A DNA stretch of 49,774 nucleotides, from NCBI RefSeq assembly GCF_902491285.1, contig NZ_CABUHK010000040.1, positions 1-49,774 on the forward strand, given 5' to 3'. Shown piece after piece: positions 27,080 through 37,300 of the stretch (positions are counted from its first letter, which is position 1; each line of letters begins with the position of its first letter). The position numbers and the translations under genes were made by a program. Under the pieces are notes generated by a model. The model saw only the letters and a program-made list of their open reading frames with translations, made no database searches and was not told where the DNA came from. This DNA comes from an uncultured Bacteroides sp. Its GTDB lineage: Bacteria > Bacteroidota > Bacteroidia > Bacteroidales > Bacteroidaceae.

Positions 27080-29275
27080 ATGAAGAAACTGATAGCATAT
27101 TTGTGTATGATGATTTTTGTGCTGACTAGTGCGGCGCAAGGTCAGACAGACGAGAGTAAGATGAACCGTTTTGTGTCCGGTCTGATGAAGAAGATGACAC
27201 TGGAAGAGAAGGTGGGACAGTTGAGCCAATGTTCCGGTGGCTTTGCCACAGGACCCGATAATACGCGCATTAGCCGTACGGAAGACATAAGCAAAGGCTT
27301 GATAGGCTCCCTGTTGAACGTATCCGGTGCTGCCAACACCCGCAAATATCAGGAGGCTGCGATGAAATCACGCCTGCGGATTCCTTTGATTTTCGGGTTG
27401 GATGTTATTCATGGTTTCCGTACAGGTTTTCCGTTGCCTTTGGCTGAGGCTGCAAGTTTCGACTTGGATGCCATAGAAAGAGGTTCGAGGTGTGCGGCGA
27501 AGGAAGCGTCGGCTGCCGGATTGCACTGGACTTTTGCTCCGATGGTGGATATTGGTTGGGATGCCCGTTGGGGGCGTGTTATGGAAGGAGCAGGAGAAGA
27601 CCCTTATTATGGTTCACTGGTGGCTAAGGCACGTGTACACGGTTTGCAGGGAGATGATTTGTCGAAAGAAAACACGATTCTTTCTTGTATCAAGCATTTT
27701 GCGGGATATGGAGCTTCTACTGCGGGAAAAGACTACAATAGCGTGGATATGTCAATGGGACAGTTCGCCAATTTCTATATGCCGCCTTATAAAGCCGGGG
27801 TTGAGGCGGGTGCCGCCACATTTATGAGCGCATTCAATGATTTTAATAACGAACCGGCTACCGGGAGTAGTTTCTTGTTGAGAGAACTTCTGAAAAATCA
27901 ATGGGGATTCAAAGGATTCGTAGTCTCCGATTGGGGATCGGTAGGAGAAATGATAAACCACCGTTATGCGAAAGACGAAAAAGAGGCTGCTTATAAAGGC
28001 ATAAAAGCCGGTCTGGATATGGAAATGGTAAGTGAATGTTATTCAAAGAATTTGGTTTCCCTGGTAAAAGAAGGCAAAGTCTCAGTGAAACTGGTGGATG
28101 ATGCAGTCAGACGTATTCTTGAACAGAAATATAAGCTGGGATTATTTGATGATCCGTTCCGTTATTGCGATGAGGAAAGAGAGCGTACGGTGATTGGTTC
28201 GGAAGAATCACGTAAGGAAGCGTGTTATGTGGCTGAACGTTCCGTTGTACTTTTGAAGAATGAAGGCGCTGTCCTTCCGCTTTCTCCTTCCGTTAAGAAA
28301 GTGGCTTTAGTTGGTGCATTGGCTAAATCACAGAAAGATATGTGTGGCGCATGGTCTTGTGCCGAGGTGAGTAAGGTAGTTACTTTGTATGAGGCAATGG
28401 AAAAGCGGGGGGTAACTGTCAATTATAATGACGGATACGACTTGAAAAAGAATCAGATTGTGAATCTGGAACAGACATTGGCTGCTGCCCGCCAGTCGGA
28501 TGTAGTTGTGATAGCGATGGGCGAACAGGCATGGGAGAGTGGAGAGATGCGCTCAAAGGGGGATATCTCTATTTCTTCGGAACAACAAAGGCTGGTTTCC
28601 GAACTTGTAAAGACAGGCAAACCTGTGGTTGTATTGATGATGTGCGGCCGTCCTGTCATTTTCAATGAAGTGCGCCGGGATGCTCCTGCTATCTTATGCA
28701 CCTGGTGGTTGGGAAGCGAGGCCGGCAATGCTATTTGTAATGTATTGTTCGGGGATTACAATCCTTCAGGAAAACTCCCGATGACTTTCCCGCAGCATAA
28801 CGGGCAGATTCCTCTGTACTATCAGTATAAGAGTACCGGACGCCCTACTGCATTGGGCGGCTGGTGTGCGAAATACATTGATATTCCGACCGAACCGGCT
28901 TATCCGTTCGGCTATGGTCTGTCATATACCACTTTCGAGTATTCGGATGTGAAGCTGCTTCCGGGGAATGGAAATACTTATGCGCGTGTAGCTGTAACTG
29001 TGAAGAATACAGGAACGTATGAAGGAGAAGAAGTTGTCCAGTTGTATGTCCGTGATGAAGTAGCTTCGATTACCCGTCCTATCAAAGAGTTAAAGGGATT
29101 CGATAAGATTAAGCTGAAAGTGGGTGAAAGCAGGACGGTAACGTTTGATGTGAAAGATGAACAACTCGGCTTCTACAATAATCAGATGAAGTTTGTGGTT
29201 GAGAAGGGAGACTTTACTTTTATGGTCGGTGGAAATAGCCGTGACCTGCAAGAAATTAAATACACACTTAACTAA
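27080..29275 (+). CDS. Glycoside hydrolase family 3 (BglX-type beta-glycosidase)
   Basis: A secreted 731-residue retaining exo-glycosidase. Signal peptide (1-21), GH3 N-terminal barrel with LEEKVGQL, KHFAGYG and the nucleophile Asp284 in VVSDWGS, then the alpha/beta sandwich with GEQAWESGE (acid/base loop), and a C-terminal fibronectin-III-like domain (VKNTGTYEGEEVVQLYV). Length and order match BglX. Family members act on beta-glucosides, beta-xylosides and others, so specificity is not assigned. It heads a transcript with paralogue 3 only 9 nt downstream. Confidence 0.92.
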   Translation: MKKLIAYLCMMIFVLTSAAQGQTDESKMNRFVSGLMKKMTLEEKVGQLSQCSGGFATGPDNTRISRTEDISKGLIGSLLNVSGAANTRKYQEAAMKSRLRIPLIFGLDVIHGFRTGFPLPLAEAASFDLDAIERGSRCAAKEASAAGLHWTFAPMVDIGWDARWGRVMEGAGEDPYYGSLVAKARVHGLQGDDLSKENTILSCIKHFAGYGASTAGKDYNSVDMSMGQFANFYMPPYKAGVEAGAATFMSAFNDFNNEPATGSSFLLRELLKNQWGFKGFVVSDWGSVGEMINHRYAKDEKEAAYKGIKAGLDMEMVSECYSKNLVSLVKEGKVSVKLVDDAVRRILEQKYKLGLFDDPFRYCDEERERTVIGSEESRKEACYVAERSVVLLKNEGAVLPLSPSVKKVALVGALAKSQKDMCGAWSCAEVSKVVTLYEAMEKRGVTVNYNDGYDLKKNQIVNLEQTLAAARQSDVVVIAMGEQAWESGEMRSKGDISISSEQQRLVSELVKTGKPVVVLMMCGRPVIFNEVRRDAPAILCTWWLGSEAGNAICNVLFGDYNPSGKLPMTFPQHNGQIPLYYQYKSTGRPTALGGWCAKYIDIPTEPAYPFGYGLSYTTFEYSDVKLLPGNGNTYARVAVTVKNTGTYEGEEVVQLYVRDEVASITRPIKELKGFDKIKLKVGESRTVTFDVKDEQLGFYNNQMKFVVEKGDFTFMVGGNSRDLQEIKYTLN

Positions 29276-29284
29276 ATAACAAAT

Positions 29285-30373
29285 ATGAAAAACAACTGGA
29301 AGAAATGGTTGCTCGTTCCTGCATTACTGCCTTCTTTCTTAGGGCTGGATGCGAAAACAATGCAGGGGGAGGTAACTCAACAACCGTTGGATACGATTGA
29401 ATATCGGGTCTTTATTGCCGTCGATAAAGCCGGAGTAGAGCATTGGGGCGGAAAGGAAGCCTATCAGGAGAAACTGAACGCTTTCTTCGGACAGGTAAAT
29501 GACTTCTGGAATAAGGCAGGGGAGGGACGTCTCAAGTATTACTTTCGTTATGTTCCTGATTTGCAGGTAATCTACGATTGCTCTTCCCGACAGTTGGAGA
29601 ATGTCTATAAGAAGAGCGCAGGCTTTCCTGACCATGACGTACTGTTGATTATTGACTCCATACTCGATTTTGATGATGAAGAAAGTGCAAAAGGTTGGTA
29701 TTGTAGCGGTGGTGCGGACAATCTGAGTGTGGTTGTTTGCCGTGGCCGTAGTAAAACGGAACATGAAGATTTGTTCGGAATCGACTATTTTCATAGAGGA
29801 GTGGCACATGAGTTCGGACACTATCGTGGAGTGACGGATTTATATGCTGACAGAATCCGGGCGAAAAACAATCCGGTGAACAATTTGCAATATGAACCGG
29901 ACTCTTGTGTTATGAATAGTCATTATAAGACGTATAAATGGAGTCCCTATGCTGTCAATATCATTAATTATACAGCAAAGTCCAAACGTCCAAGCCGTGA
30001 CTTTCCCGGCTTTTTCAAACAGATGTTTCCTGAAAATATTCAGGTATCTGTAACGGTAAAAGGCAAAAAGAAGAAGGGAGTGAAATTAAACCTGTACGGT
30101 TCGCGTGCAAAGTTCAATGACTTGATTGCAACTCCCTATCGTACTTATGAGACGGATAAAAAGGGAGAATATATGATTACTGACGTTCCTGACTTATATG
30201 ATAAACCGGCTCCGCCTTTACACACTGACAAGTTGCCTTACAATCGCTGGTTCACTTTCCTGCTCGAGGCGGAATATAAAGGAGAGAAGAAGTATGTATG
30301 GCTTCCGGAGTATGAGGTGCAACAAACTTTCTTTGAGAATAAGGATACCTATCAGGTGACAATTGATTTCTAA
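29285..30373 (+). CDS. Metzincin-like secreted metallopeptidase, paralogue 3
   Basis: A 362-residue exported protein (signal MKNNWKKWLLVPALLPSFLG...). The zinc motif is HEFGHYRGVTD (175-185) and the candidate Met-turn is Met210 in DSCVMNSHY. It is the most diverged copy: the Gly-rich segment is reduced to WYCSGGADN (about 139-146), and the Met-turn lacks the GTGY of the other two. The C-terminal beta domain is kept (VKLNLYGSRAKFN..., LPYNRWFTFLLEAEY). It follows the GH3 gene by 9 nt, so it is under the second promoter. Divergence suggests a distinct cleavage site or partner. Confidence 0.65.
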   Translation: MKNNWKKWLLVPALLPSFLGLDAKTMQGEVTQQPLDTIEYRVFIAVDKAGVEHWGGKEAYQEKLNAFFGQVNDFWNKAGEGRLKYYFRYVPDLQVIYDCSSRQLENVYKKSAGFPDHDVLLIIDSILDFDDEESAKGWYCSGGADNLSVVVCRGRSKTEHEDLFGIDYFHRGVAHEFGHYRGVTDLYADRIRAKNNPVNNLQYEPDSCVMNSHYKTYKWSPYAVNIINYTAKSKRPSRDFPGFFKQMFPENIQVSVTVKGKKKKGVKLNLYGSRAKFNDLIATPYRTYETDKKGEYMITDVPDLYDKPAPPLHTDKLPYNRWFTFLLEAEYKGEKKYVWLPEYEVQQTFFENKDTYQVTIDF

Positions 30374-30528
30374 ACGGACAATGTAACAGGTGTAGGTGGA
30401 AAGGGCTTTTAGAACACTTTCTTAACAGGAATTTCTTTCTGTTATATTCGTCTTTTGTCCTTATCCGTAAGTCGCAACATTATTAAGATGTAAATAAAAA
30501 GAATGTAAGATATAAAAAGTATTAGTTT

Positions 30529-32529
30529 ATGAAACGTATGATGAGAAGACTTTTGCCGGTTCTAATGGCTGTCGCACCTTTGACCGTTTGTGCACAAAAA
30601 ATGTATGAACTGAAGGATGCATCCGGTAGGGTGCAGGTGAATGTGAGTGTAAATGATAAGGACGTTGAATACTCTGTTCTCCACGAAGGAGATGTGATGA
30701 TAGACCACTCTCCTGTCTCCATGAAACTGACGGACGGAACAGCTTTCGGCGTGAATCCGAAAGTCAGGAAAGTCAGCAGGCGATCGGTGAATGAAACGAT
30801 TTACCCGCCTGTCTACAAAAAGAAATCAATCGAAGATAGGTTCAATGAACTGACGATTGACTTTAAGGGTGGATATAGCCTGGTATTCAGAGCATACGAA
30901 GACGGTGCCGCCTATCGTTTTGTTTCTAATCTGAAAAAGCCGTTTATGGTAGAAAGCGAACAGGCAGTTTTCAGTTTCCCGAATGACCCGAAAATATTCG
31001 TGGCTTCTCCGAAAGGAAGAATGAACGAGGGCAAGAAAGATCCTTTTTACAGTTCTTTCCAAAATACGTATGTAGAGACAACTTTGTCTGCGTGGAACAA
31101 AGAGCAGATTGCCTTCTTGCCGGTTTTGGTAGAGGGAGCGAATCAAAAGAAAATCTGTATTACCGAGGCCGATTTATTGGATTATCCGGGTATGTACGTA
31201 AAGCATGGGGATTCCGGTTTCTCTTTGGAAGGCACTTTTGCCGCTTATCCTAAGAAAGTGGTGGACGAAGTACGTGGGCTCAAAGGCGTAGTGAAATCCC
31301 GTGAACCTTATATTGCCAAAGTAGAGGGAGCTACCGCTTTTCCCTGGCGTGTGATGGTCATATCAAAGAATGACACTGAACTGTTGTGCAATGATATGGT
31401 ATATAAACTGGCTACTCCGGCTCAATTCACCGATTTTTCATGGATTAAACCGGGTAAGGTTGCCTGGGATTGGTGGAATGACTGGAATATCTATAACGTG
31501 GATTTTCGTGCAGGAATCAATAATGAGACCTATAAATATTACATTGATTTCGCTTCCAGGTTCGGCATCGAATATGTGATATTGGATGAAGGTTGGGCAG
31601 TTCCGGGTAAAGCGGATTTGTTCCAAGTTATCCCTGAAATTGATTTGGAAGAATTAGTCAGCTATGCGAAAAGTAAGAATGTGGATTTGATATTATGGGC
31701 CGGTTATCGCGCTTTCGAGAAGGATATGGACCGTGTATGCAAGCATTATGCAGCTATGGGAATTAAGGGCTTCAAGATTGACTTTATGGATCGTGACGAC
31801 CAGCACGTCGTTGAATTCAATCGTAAGGCAGCCGAAACCGGAGCGAAATATAAACTATTGATTGACCTGCACGGTACATTCAAACCGACCGGTCTTCAGC
31901 GTACTTATCCGAACACTATCAACTTTGAAGGGGTTCATGGACTGGAAGAACTGAAATGGGCGGAACCGGGTACGGATCAGGTGATTTATGACGTAACCGT
32001 ACCTTTCATCCGTATGGTAGCCGGACCAATGGACTATACACAGGGAGCAATGAACAACGTGATTATGAAAAACTTCCATGCGGTATATACGGAACCGATG
32101 AGTCAGGGGACCCGTTGCCGCCAGTTGGCACTCTACACAATCTTCGATTCTCCTATTAATATGCTATGTGATGCTCCTACCAACTATATGAAAGAAGAAG
32201 AATGTACGAAGTTTATTGCTTCTATTCCTACCGTATGGGATCAGACGCTTCCTATTAGTGGCAAAGTGGGTGAGCATATTGTTATGGCTCGTCAGAAAGA
32301 CGGTATCTGGTATGTAGGTGGGCTGACCGACTGGAATGCACGTGATGTTGAAGTTAATTTATCTTTCTTGGGGAAAGGTGAATTTAACGCTGAAATATTC
32401 AAAGACGGCATCAATGCCGACCGTGTAGGAAAAGACTATAAGCGGGAAGTGGTTCGGGTATCGGCAGATAGGAAATTGAAACTTCACATGGCGCCCGGTG
32501 GTGGTTTTGTGGTGAAGATAACAAAATAG
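30529..32529 (+). CDS. Glycoside hydrolase family 97, retaining type
   Basis: A secreted 666-residue exo-acting alpha-glycosidase. Signal peptide (MKRMMRRLLPVLMAVAPLTVCAQ), N-terminal beta-sandwich, then a TIM barrel with WDWWNDWNIYNVDF, ILDEGWA and KGFKIDFMDR. Asp418 in KIDFMDR is at the nucleophile position of the retaining (alpha-galactosidase-like) GH97 branch; a Glu at 467 (NFEGVHGLEE) is the likely acid/base. The inverting SusB-type branch lacks this Asp. Alpha-galactosidase is therefore more likely than alpha-glucosidase, though other axial sugars are possible. It lies 155 bp after paralogue 3; I see no clear promoter copy there. Confidence 0.9.
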   Translation: MKRMMRRLLPVLMAVAPLTVCAQKMYELKDASGRVQVNVSVNDKDVEYSVLHEGDVMIDHSPVSMKLTDGTAFGVNPKVRKVSRRSVNETIYPPVYKKKSIEDRFNELTIDFKGGYSLVFRAYEDGAAYRFVSNLKKPFMVESEQAVFSFPNDPKIFVASPKGRMNEGKKDPFYSSFQNTYVETTLSAWNKEQIAFLPVLVEGANQKKICITEADLLDYPGMYVKHGDSGFSLEGTFAAYPKKVVDEVRGLKGVVKSREPYIAKVEGATAFPWRVMVISKNDTELLCNDMVYKLATPAQFTDFSWIKPGKVAWDWWNDWNIYNVDFRAGINNETYKYYIDFASRFGIEYVILDEGWAVPGKADLFQVIPEIDLEELVSYAKSKNVDLILWAGYRAFEKDMDRVCKHYAAMGIKGFKIDFMDRDDQHVVEFNRKAAETGAKYKLLIDLHGTFKPTGLQRTYPNTINFEGVHGLEELKWAEPGTDQVIYDVTVPFIRMVAGPMDYTQGAMNNVIMKNFHAVYTEPMSQGTRCRQLALYTIFDSPINMLCDAPTNYMKEEECTKFIASIPTVWDQTLPISGKVGEHIVMARQKDGIWYVGGLTDWNARDVEVNLSFLGKGEFNAEIFKDGINADRVGKDYKREVVRVSADRKLKLHMAPGGGFVVKITK

Positions 32530-32552
32530 TTGAAGTTTGAATTTTGGTTTGA

Positions 32553-32596
32553 TAAAGGGGCGTTATCCGAAAATAGGAAACGCCCCTTTATTTTTT
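32553..32596. terminator. Intrinsic terminator at the end of the PUL
   Basis: TAAAGGGGCGTT (32553-32564) pairs perfectly with AACGCCCCTTTA (32579-32590), followed by TTTTTT. It closes the GH97 transcript. The barrel gene converges on it from the right and may use it too, although the minus-strand T-run is poor. Confidence 0.85.
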
Positions 32597-34316
32597 AGAA
32601 CCGGAAACTCAATCCCCCTAAGAAATTGAATCCTTCGGCAGGATAGCCTAGATAATATTGATATTTCTTATTCAGTAGATTGTGTACTTGTGCATAAACG
32701 GATACTCCTTTGAACACATTGTAGCTGGCTCCGATATGCAAATCGTTGATTGCAGTCATTTTGAGATAATCTTCTACTTCTTCCCGGCTGATATAATCAT
32801 AACCGAGATTCACATTAAGAGCGGAAATCGGATGAATACGTACATTGAAGGACATTTCACTGACAGGCTTTACCACCAATAATGCCTTTTCATTTTTGCT
32901 ATCCCAATTACGATAGGTATATTTGGCTGATATTCCCAGAATGTCTTTGTAATCGTAGCTGATTTCGCCGCCGAGGTAGAAATTGTCCGTATTATCTTGG
33001 GCGAAACCAAGATATTCAATGCGAGGGACAGTTGAATCGTCGAAACCCAAATAGGATAAATCATTCTTCAAGTTCTGATAACCGCCATACACATTGAACC
33101 AAACTCCCGGATAAGGGCTTGCTTTAAATCCGACGCTGCCATTGATCTGCTCGTAAGTGTCATAAGGACGTTGTACATATCCCAAAGTAGCAGTGGTATT
33201 CGCCCCCGGCAGTTCTCCGTAAGGACAGACATTCTCCAATCTTCGGAAATCATTCAGTTGCTTGCCACCTGTTGCTTTTGCGTAAAGCACATAGCTGTCG
33301 GAGAAGATATACTGTGCAGTAATATCCGGTGAAACGCGGAAAGATTTGTCGAATCCGAAAGATAAGTCTACATTGGCTCCGATGTGTAATTTCCAGTCAT
33401 CGTTATCCAGTTCGTAATAAGGATTCAGAAGAAGCGTTGTATAATTCTTGAAATATTCGTCTCCAGTAGAGATATTCTTTGTATATCCGCTATACAGAAG
33501 ATTATTCATCTCCAAAGCGATAGTCACCGATTGTTGGTCACCGATAGCTCCCGTGACATCGCCTTTGGTACGTATGATTGTTTCTTTAAGAGCTGTATTG
33601 GCTTCATTATCATTAATCATGTTATGCTGACGTTCATACATCAACAGATTCGTTTCGGCATTGAAACGGAGCGGTGCAGTTTCGTCGATAAAATGAATAC
33701 CTGCATGAAAGTCACCGGAAGTGAATTTCTGTTTGCTGTTTACACTTCCCGGTTTGAGATTGAAGTTGCTCAGACCGAAGTTTCCGGCAACATTCAAATC
33801 CAATTTGTTGAATTGGTGTGTGTAATCCACGTTTGCACGTGTACGATAATAGAAAGCGTTCCATTTTTCGTTGTCTGTGAAGGGAAGAGTCAACTTTCCG
33901 TCCATTCCGTCCATCTGGAAACGTACATTCAGTTTGTCTTTATCCGAGAGACGGAATAAATAATTGGCAAGAATATCCAGATTGCCTAAATTACCGTATC
34001 CGGCACGCACATATCCGGGAGTGCTTCCCGGCTGGATTTCTTTTCCGGTATAAGGATTCATCAGACCCGCCGGGACAGAAGTTGCCGGAAAGAAAGTCGT
34101 AGCATATTCCACTTCTTTCTTGCTTACCGTCGGTTCTTCCACTTTGGGCAGGACGTTTACTTTCGAAGCATCCATAATATCCGGGTTATATTCTTGTTCC
34201 ACAACAACGGTACGATTCATGGTCGTATCCTTGGGCTGGGTAGTTTGGGCTTGAAGGCCGGACGGCATGGAAATCGCCAATGTAAGTCCGCCTATTATAT
34301 AAAGAGATCGTTTCAT
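32595..34316 (-). CDS. Outer-membrane beta-barrel protein (TonB-receptor-like, no plug)
   Basis: A 573-residue exported protein with a signal peptide ending LQAQ. After a short periplasmic segment, alternating amphipathic strands run to a C-terminal Phe (GGLSFRF), as in outer-membrane barrels. Strands such as VNLGYDYISREEVEDYL and VYAQVHNLLNKKYQYYLGYP match the last strands of TonB-dependent receptors, but I find no plug domain or TonB box. It is the second gene of an operon, 20 nt after the large TPR gene. A conserved Bacteroidales TPR/barrel pair is implied; cargo unknown. Confidence 0.75.
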   Translation of the reverse strand: MKRSLYIIGGLTLAISMPSGLQAQTTQPKDTTMNRTVVVEQEYNPDIMDASKVNVLPKVEEPTVSKKEVEYATTFFPATSVPAGLMNPYTGKEIQPGSTPGYVRAGYGNLGNLDILANYLFRLSDKDKLNVRFQMDGMDGKLTLPFTDNEKWNAFYYRTRANVDYTHQFNKLDLNVAGNFGLSNFNLKPGSVNSKQKFTSGDFHAGIHFIDETAPLRFNAETNLLMYERQHNMINDNEANTALKETIIRTKGDVTGAIGDQQSVTIALEMNNLLYSGYTKNISTGDEYFKNYTTLLLNPYYELDNDDWKLHIGANVDLSFGFDKSFRVSPDITAQYIFSDSYVLYAKATGGKQLNDFRRLENVCPYGELPGANTTATLGYVQRPYDTYEQINGSVGFKASPYPGVWFNVYGGYQNLKNDLSYLGFDDSTVPRIEYLGFAQDNTDNFYLGGEISYDYKDILGISAKYTYRNWDSKNEKALLVVKPVSEMSFNVRIHPISALNVNLGYDYISREEVEDYLKMTAINDLHIGASYNVFKGVSVYAQVHNLLNKKYQYYLGYPAEGFNFLGGLSFRF

Positions 34317-34336
34317 ACTTTTCTATTTTTTAATTC

Positions 34337-37300
34337 TCAATTTTCACCTTTCAACTTAGCGAGTCTGCTTTCAATCATACTTTTTATGTCGTCGTTGCCT
34401 TGGTAATTTTGTTGCAGGCTCAATAGATACTGGCGTGCGTCGAGGTCCTTGCCCATAGCGGCATACACATCGGACAAAAGGACGAAGCTACGTGCCAGCC
34501 AATAAGCGTGCGGCGTGCTTTGTTCTATGTAGTTGAGCAGTTCTTTTTCCGCGGCAGCATATTCTTTCGCGTCATACAATGACTGTGCAACTAGATATTT
34601 AGCTTCGGCACCGTATGGATTACGAGTATCCTTTGCTAATTCACGGAAGTCATCCATCGCTTTCTTGTCCGCCTTTTGTTTGACATAAGCCTTAGCACGA
34701 TAATAAAGAGCTTCATTTCTCAGTTCAGGACTGAGTTTGGCTTCTGCCAGTAAGTCGGTAGCAGCATGGATGGTTTCAATATCATCCCTCAACAGGAAGG
34801 CGCAGCGGAGTATCCCCGTTTCAGCAAGCTGGCGACGTTCTACGTTAGTCGCTTTCTCTTTCAGCATCTTATAACTAGCTAATGCTTCTGCCGTCTGTTG
34901 TTGGTTGAACTGCACTTCGGCACGCAGGATAAGAGCTTCTTCCGCAAATGGATTATTCGGATATTCCAGTAGCTTTCCGGAGTGGAGAAGAATCATATCA
35001 TAGTTTTTCTGTTCGTTCCCAATCAGGCAAAGATAATAATGTGCATTCAGGCTGAAAGCCCCTTCCGGGAAAGTCTGCAAGTATTTGTTGAGACTTGTCT
35101 TTGCCTCTTCCATCCGTCCCCGCATATAAATTTTTTCTGCGGCGGCATAGGTCAGTGAATCCTGTTCGTTGGCATCGAAGCGGATATGTCCCGGCATGGC
35201 ATTAGCCAAAGCTGCAAATTCGTCTATGCGGTTCAAGTCTACATAAATCGACTTTAAATCACGCATGGCCATACGGGCTTCTTCACTGCCCGGATATTTC
35301 TCGATGACCTGCTTATAGGCTTCAATAGCCTGATTGTAATCACCCTTCTGATAATACAGCAAGCCGATTTCCGCTGCTGCTTTCCGGCTGACCGGGCTTT
35401 CGGGATATTTGTTCAGCAACTCCTTGAAAGAAGTGATTGCCTGACTGTTATTATCCATCAATACATAAGACCGTCCTTTCTCGTAAATAGCATTCACGGC
35501 ATAAGGAGAAGCGGGATATTTTCCCACCAGCCGATTCAGCAAAGTAATCTTACCGGTATAATCTTTCTGTAGACCGGATACAAGCGCCAGTTGATAGAAA
35601 GAATAATCCCCGGAAGGAGTATTCATCTGTTCTGCTTGCGAATAGTAATGTTTGGCTTCCTCGAAGTTGCGCACATGCAAGTGGCAGTCACCGATACGGT
35701 TGTATGCGTCGGCTAAAGCCGTTGTATTTTCACCTTTCTCCAGTTGGACGTATTTCTGGAAGTAATTGCTTGCCTGTGTATAGTCTTTCCGGTGGAAAGC
35801 GATATATGCCAGGTTATAATTAGCCAGCGCATACATTTCGTTATTGGGCTGGGTGGTCAGTTGCAGATAAGCGTTGAAGTCACGCGCGGCTTCCATCATC
35901 CGGTTGAGGCGATAATAAGATTCTCCGCACCAGTAGTAAGCGTCTGCTTTTGTCTGACGATTGTATTGTCCGATGGCGATGGACTGATTCAGATATTTCA
36001 GAGCCTGTTCGAAGTCAGCGTTTGCAAAGGATTGCGTACCTAATTGGAACAGTATCTTCTGTTTGGCTTCCAGTATCTGCGCACTTGGTTTGGCAATCCG
36101 GTCTATTGATTTCAAAGCCGCATCGTAGCTACGGGTATTCATGTAAACTTCCACCAGATAGCTGCTGACTTTTTCAGCATAAGGTGAAGTCGGAAATTCG
36201 TTCAGGAACTTCTCGAAAGCGGTAACAGATTCACCAAAAGCGGAGAAAGAAGTCTCATGCAGGCAGAGTGCGTAGTTGTAAGCCGCCTGTTCTTTTATTT
36301 GCATATTGGCGTTGGACGCTGCCGCCTGTTCAAAAGCCATGCGGGCTTTGTTTTTTTCTGCCAGTTGCAGATAGGAGAGCCCCATATGCAGGTAAGCATT
36401 CTGTGTAAGCGCATCATTGGTAGTTGTCACTTTACCGAGTGTTTCGGCTGCTTTGGAATAGACTTTCGTCTGGTAGTAAGAAAGTCCCAACATATAAAGA
36501 GCATCCCGGCGGGGAGCCGAATGGTCTTTATTCAAATATTCATTGAATGATTCTACCGCTTTGTGATATTGCCCGAAGTGGTAATAAGCATCTCCGAGGA
36601 TACGGTACATCTCTGCCGCGTGTTCATTGTTCGGATAAGCCGACAGATAATTCTGTGCTACAATCTGTGCCTTATCATAGTTTTTGAGCTGTACATAAAT
36701 CTCGGCAATATAATAAGGAACGAGTGCCTTGTATTTCGGATTGTCTTGTAGCGGAAGGAAACCTTTCAATGCTTCGTTATAGCGTTTCTGTGTGTAACGG
36801 ATATAAGAAATGTAGTAATCGCAATCTTTTGCATATTTGGGGCTGTTGGCGCGGAGAGTTTCAAACCAGATGGCTGCTTCTCTCAAATTATCAGTTTTCA
36901 GATAGCAGGTAGCCAATTGATACGTGCGGTCGTCCCGTTCTTCATTGCCGAGCAAATCGAGGTCGGTAGAATTAAAGAGCGCCATCGCTTCATTGTACTT
37001 TCCTTCGTAGAAATAGCAGGAAGCCAACAATGAATAAATTCGATTGGCGTAAGGCGTATCAGGATAACGGTCGAGATATTTGCGGAGCAGTTCGATACGG
37101 TTCTTGTCGTTCAATTCGTATGCCGAGCTGACCAGCATATACTCCGCATCCTGAAGAAGGTTGGCTGTTGGCTTTTGTTTTACAAATGCCTTCAGTGCCG
37201 GCAGGGCAGCGGCATAATTCTTTTCCTGGAAAAGTTCTTTTCCTTCTTTATAAAGGTTGTCAGTCGAGGTGAACTTGTCACCTGTCTGGGCAAATCCTAT

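Noticed and set aside
30374..30528. Third copy of the shared promoter block before the PUL GH97
   Set aside because: CTTTTGTCC and a GAATTTCTTTCTGTTATATTCG-like stretch look reminiscent, but the order and spacing do not match and there is no TAnnTTTG at the right place.
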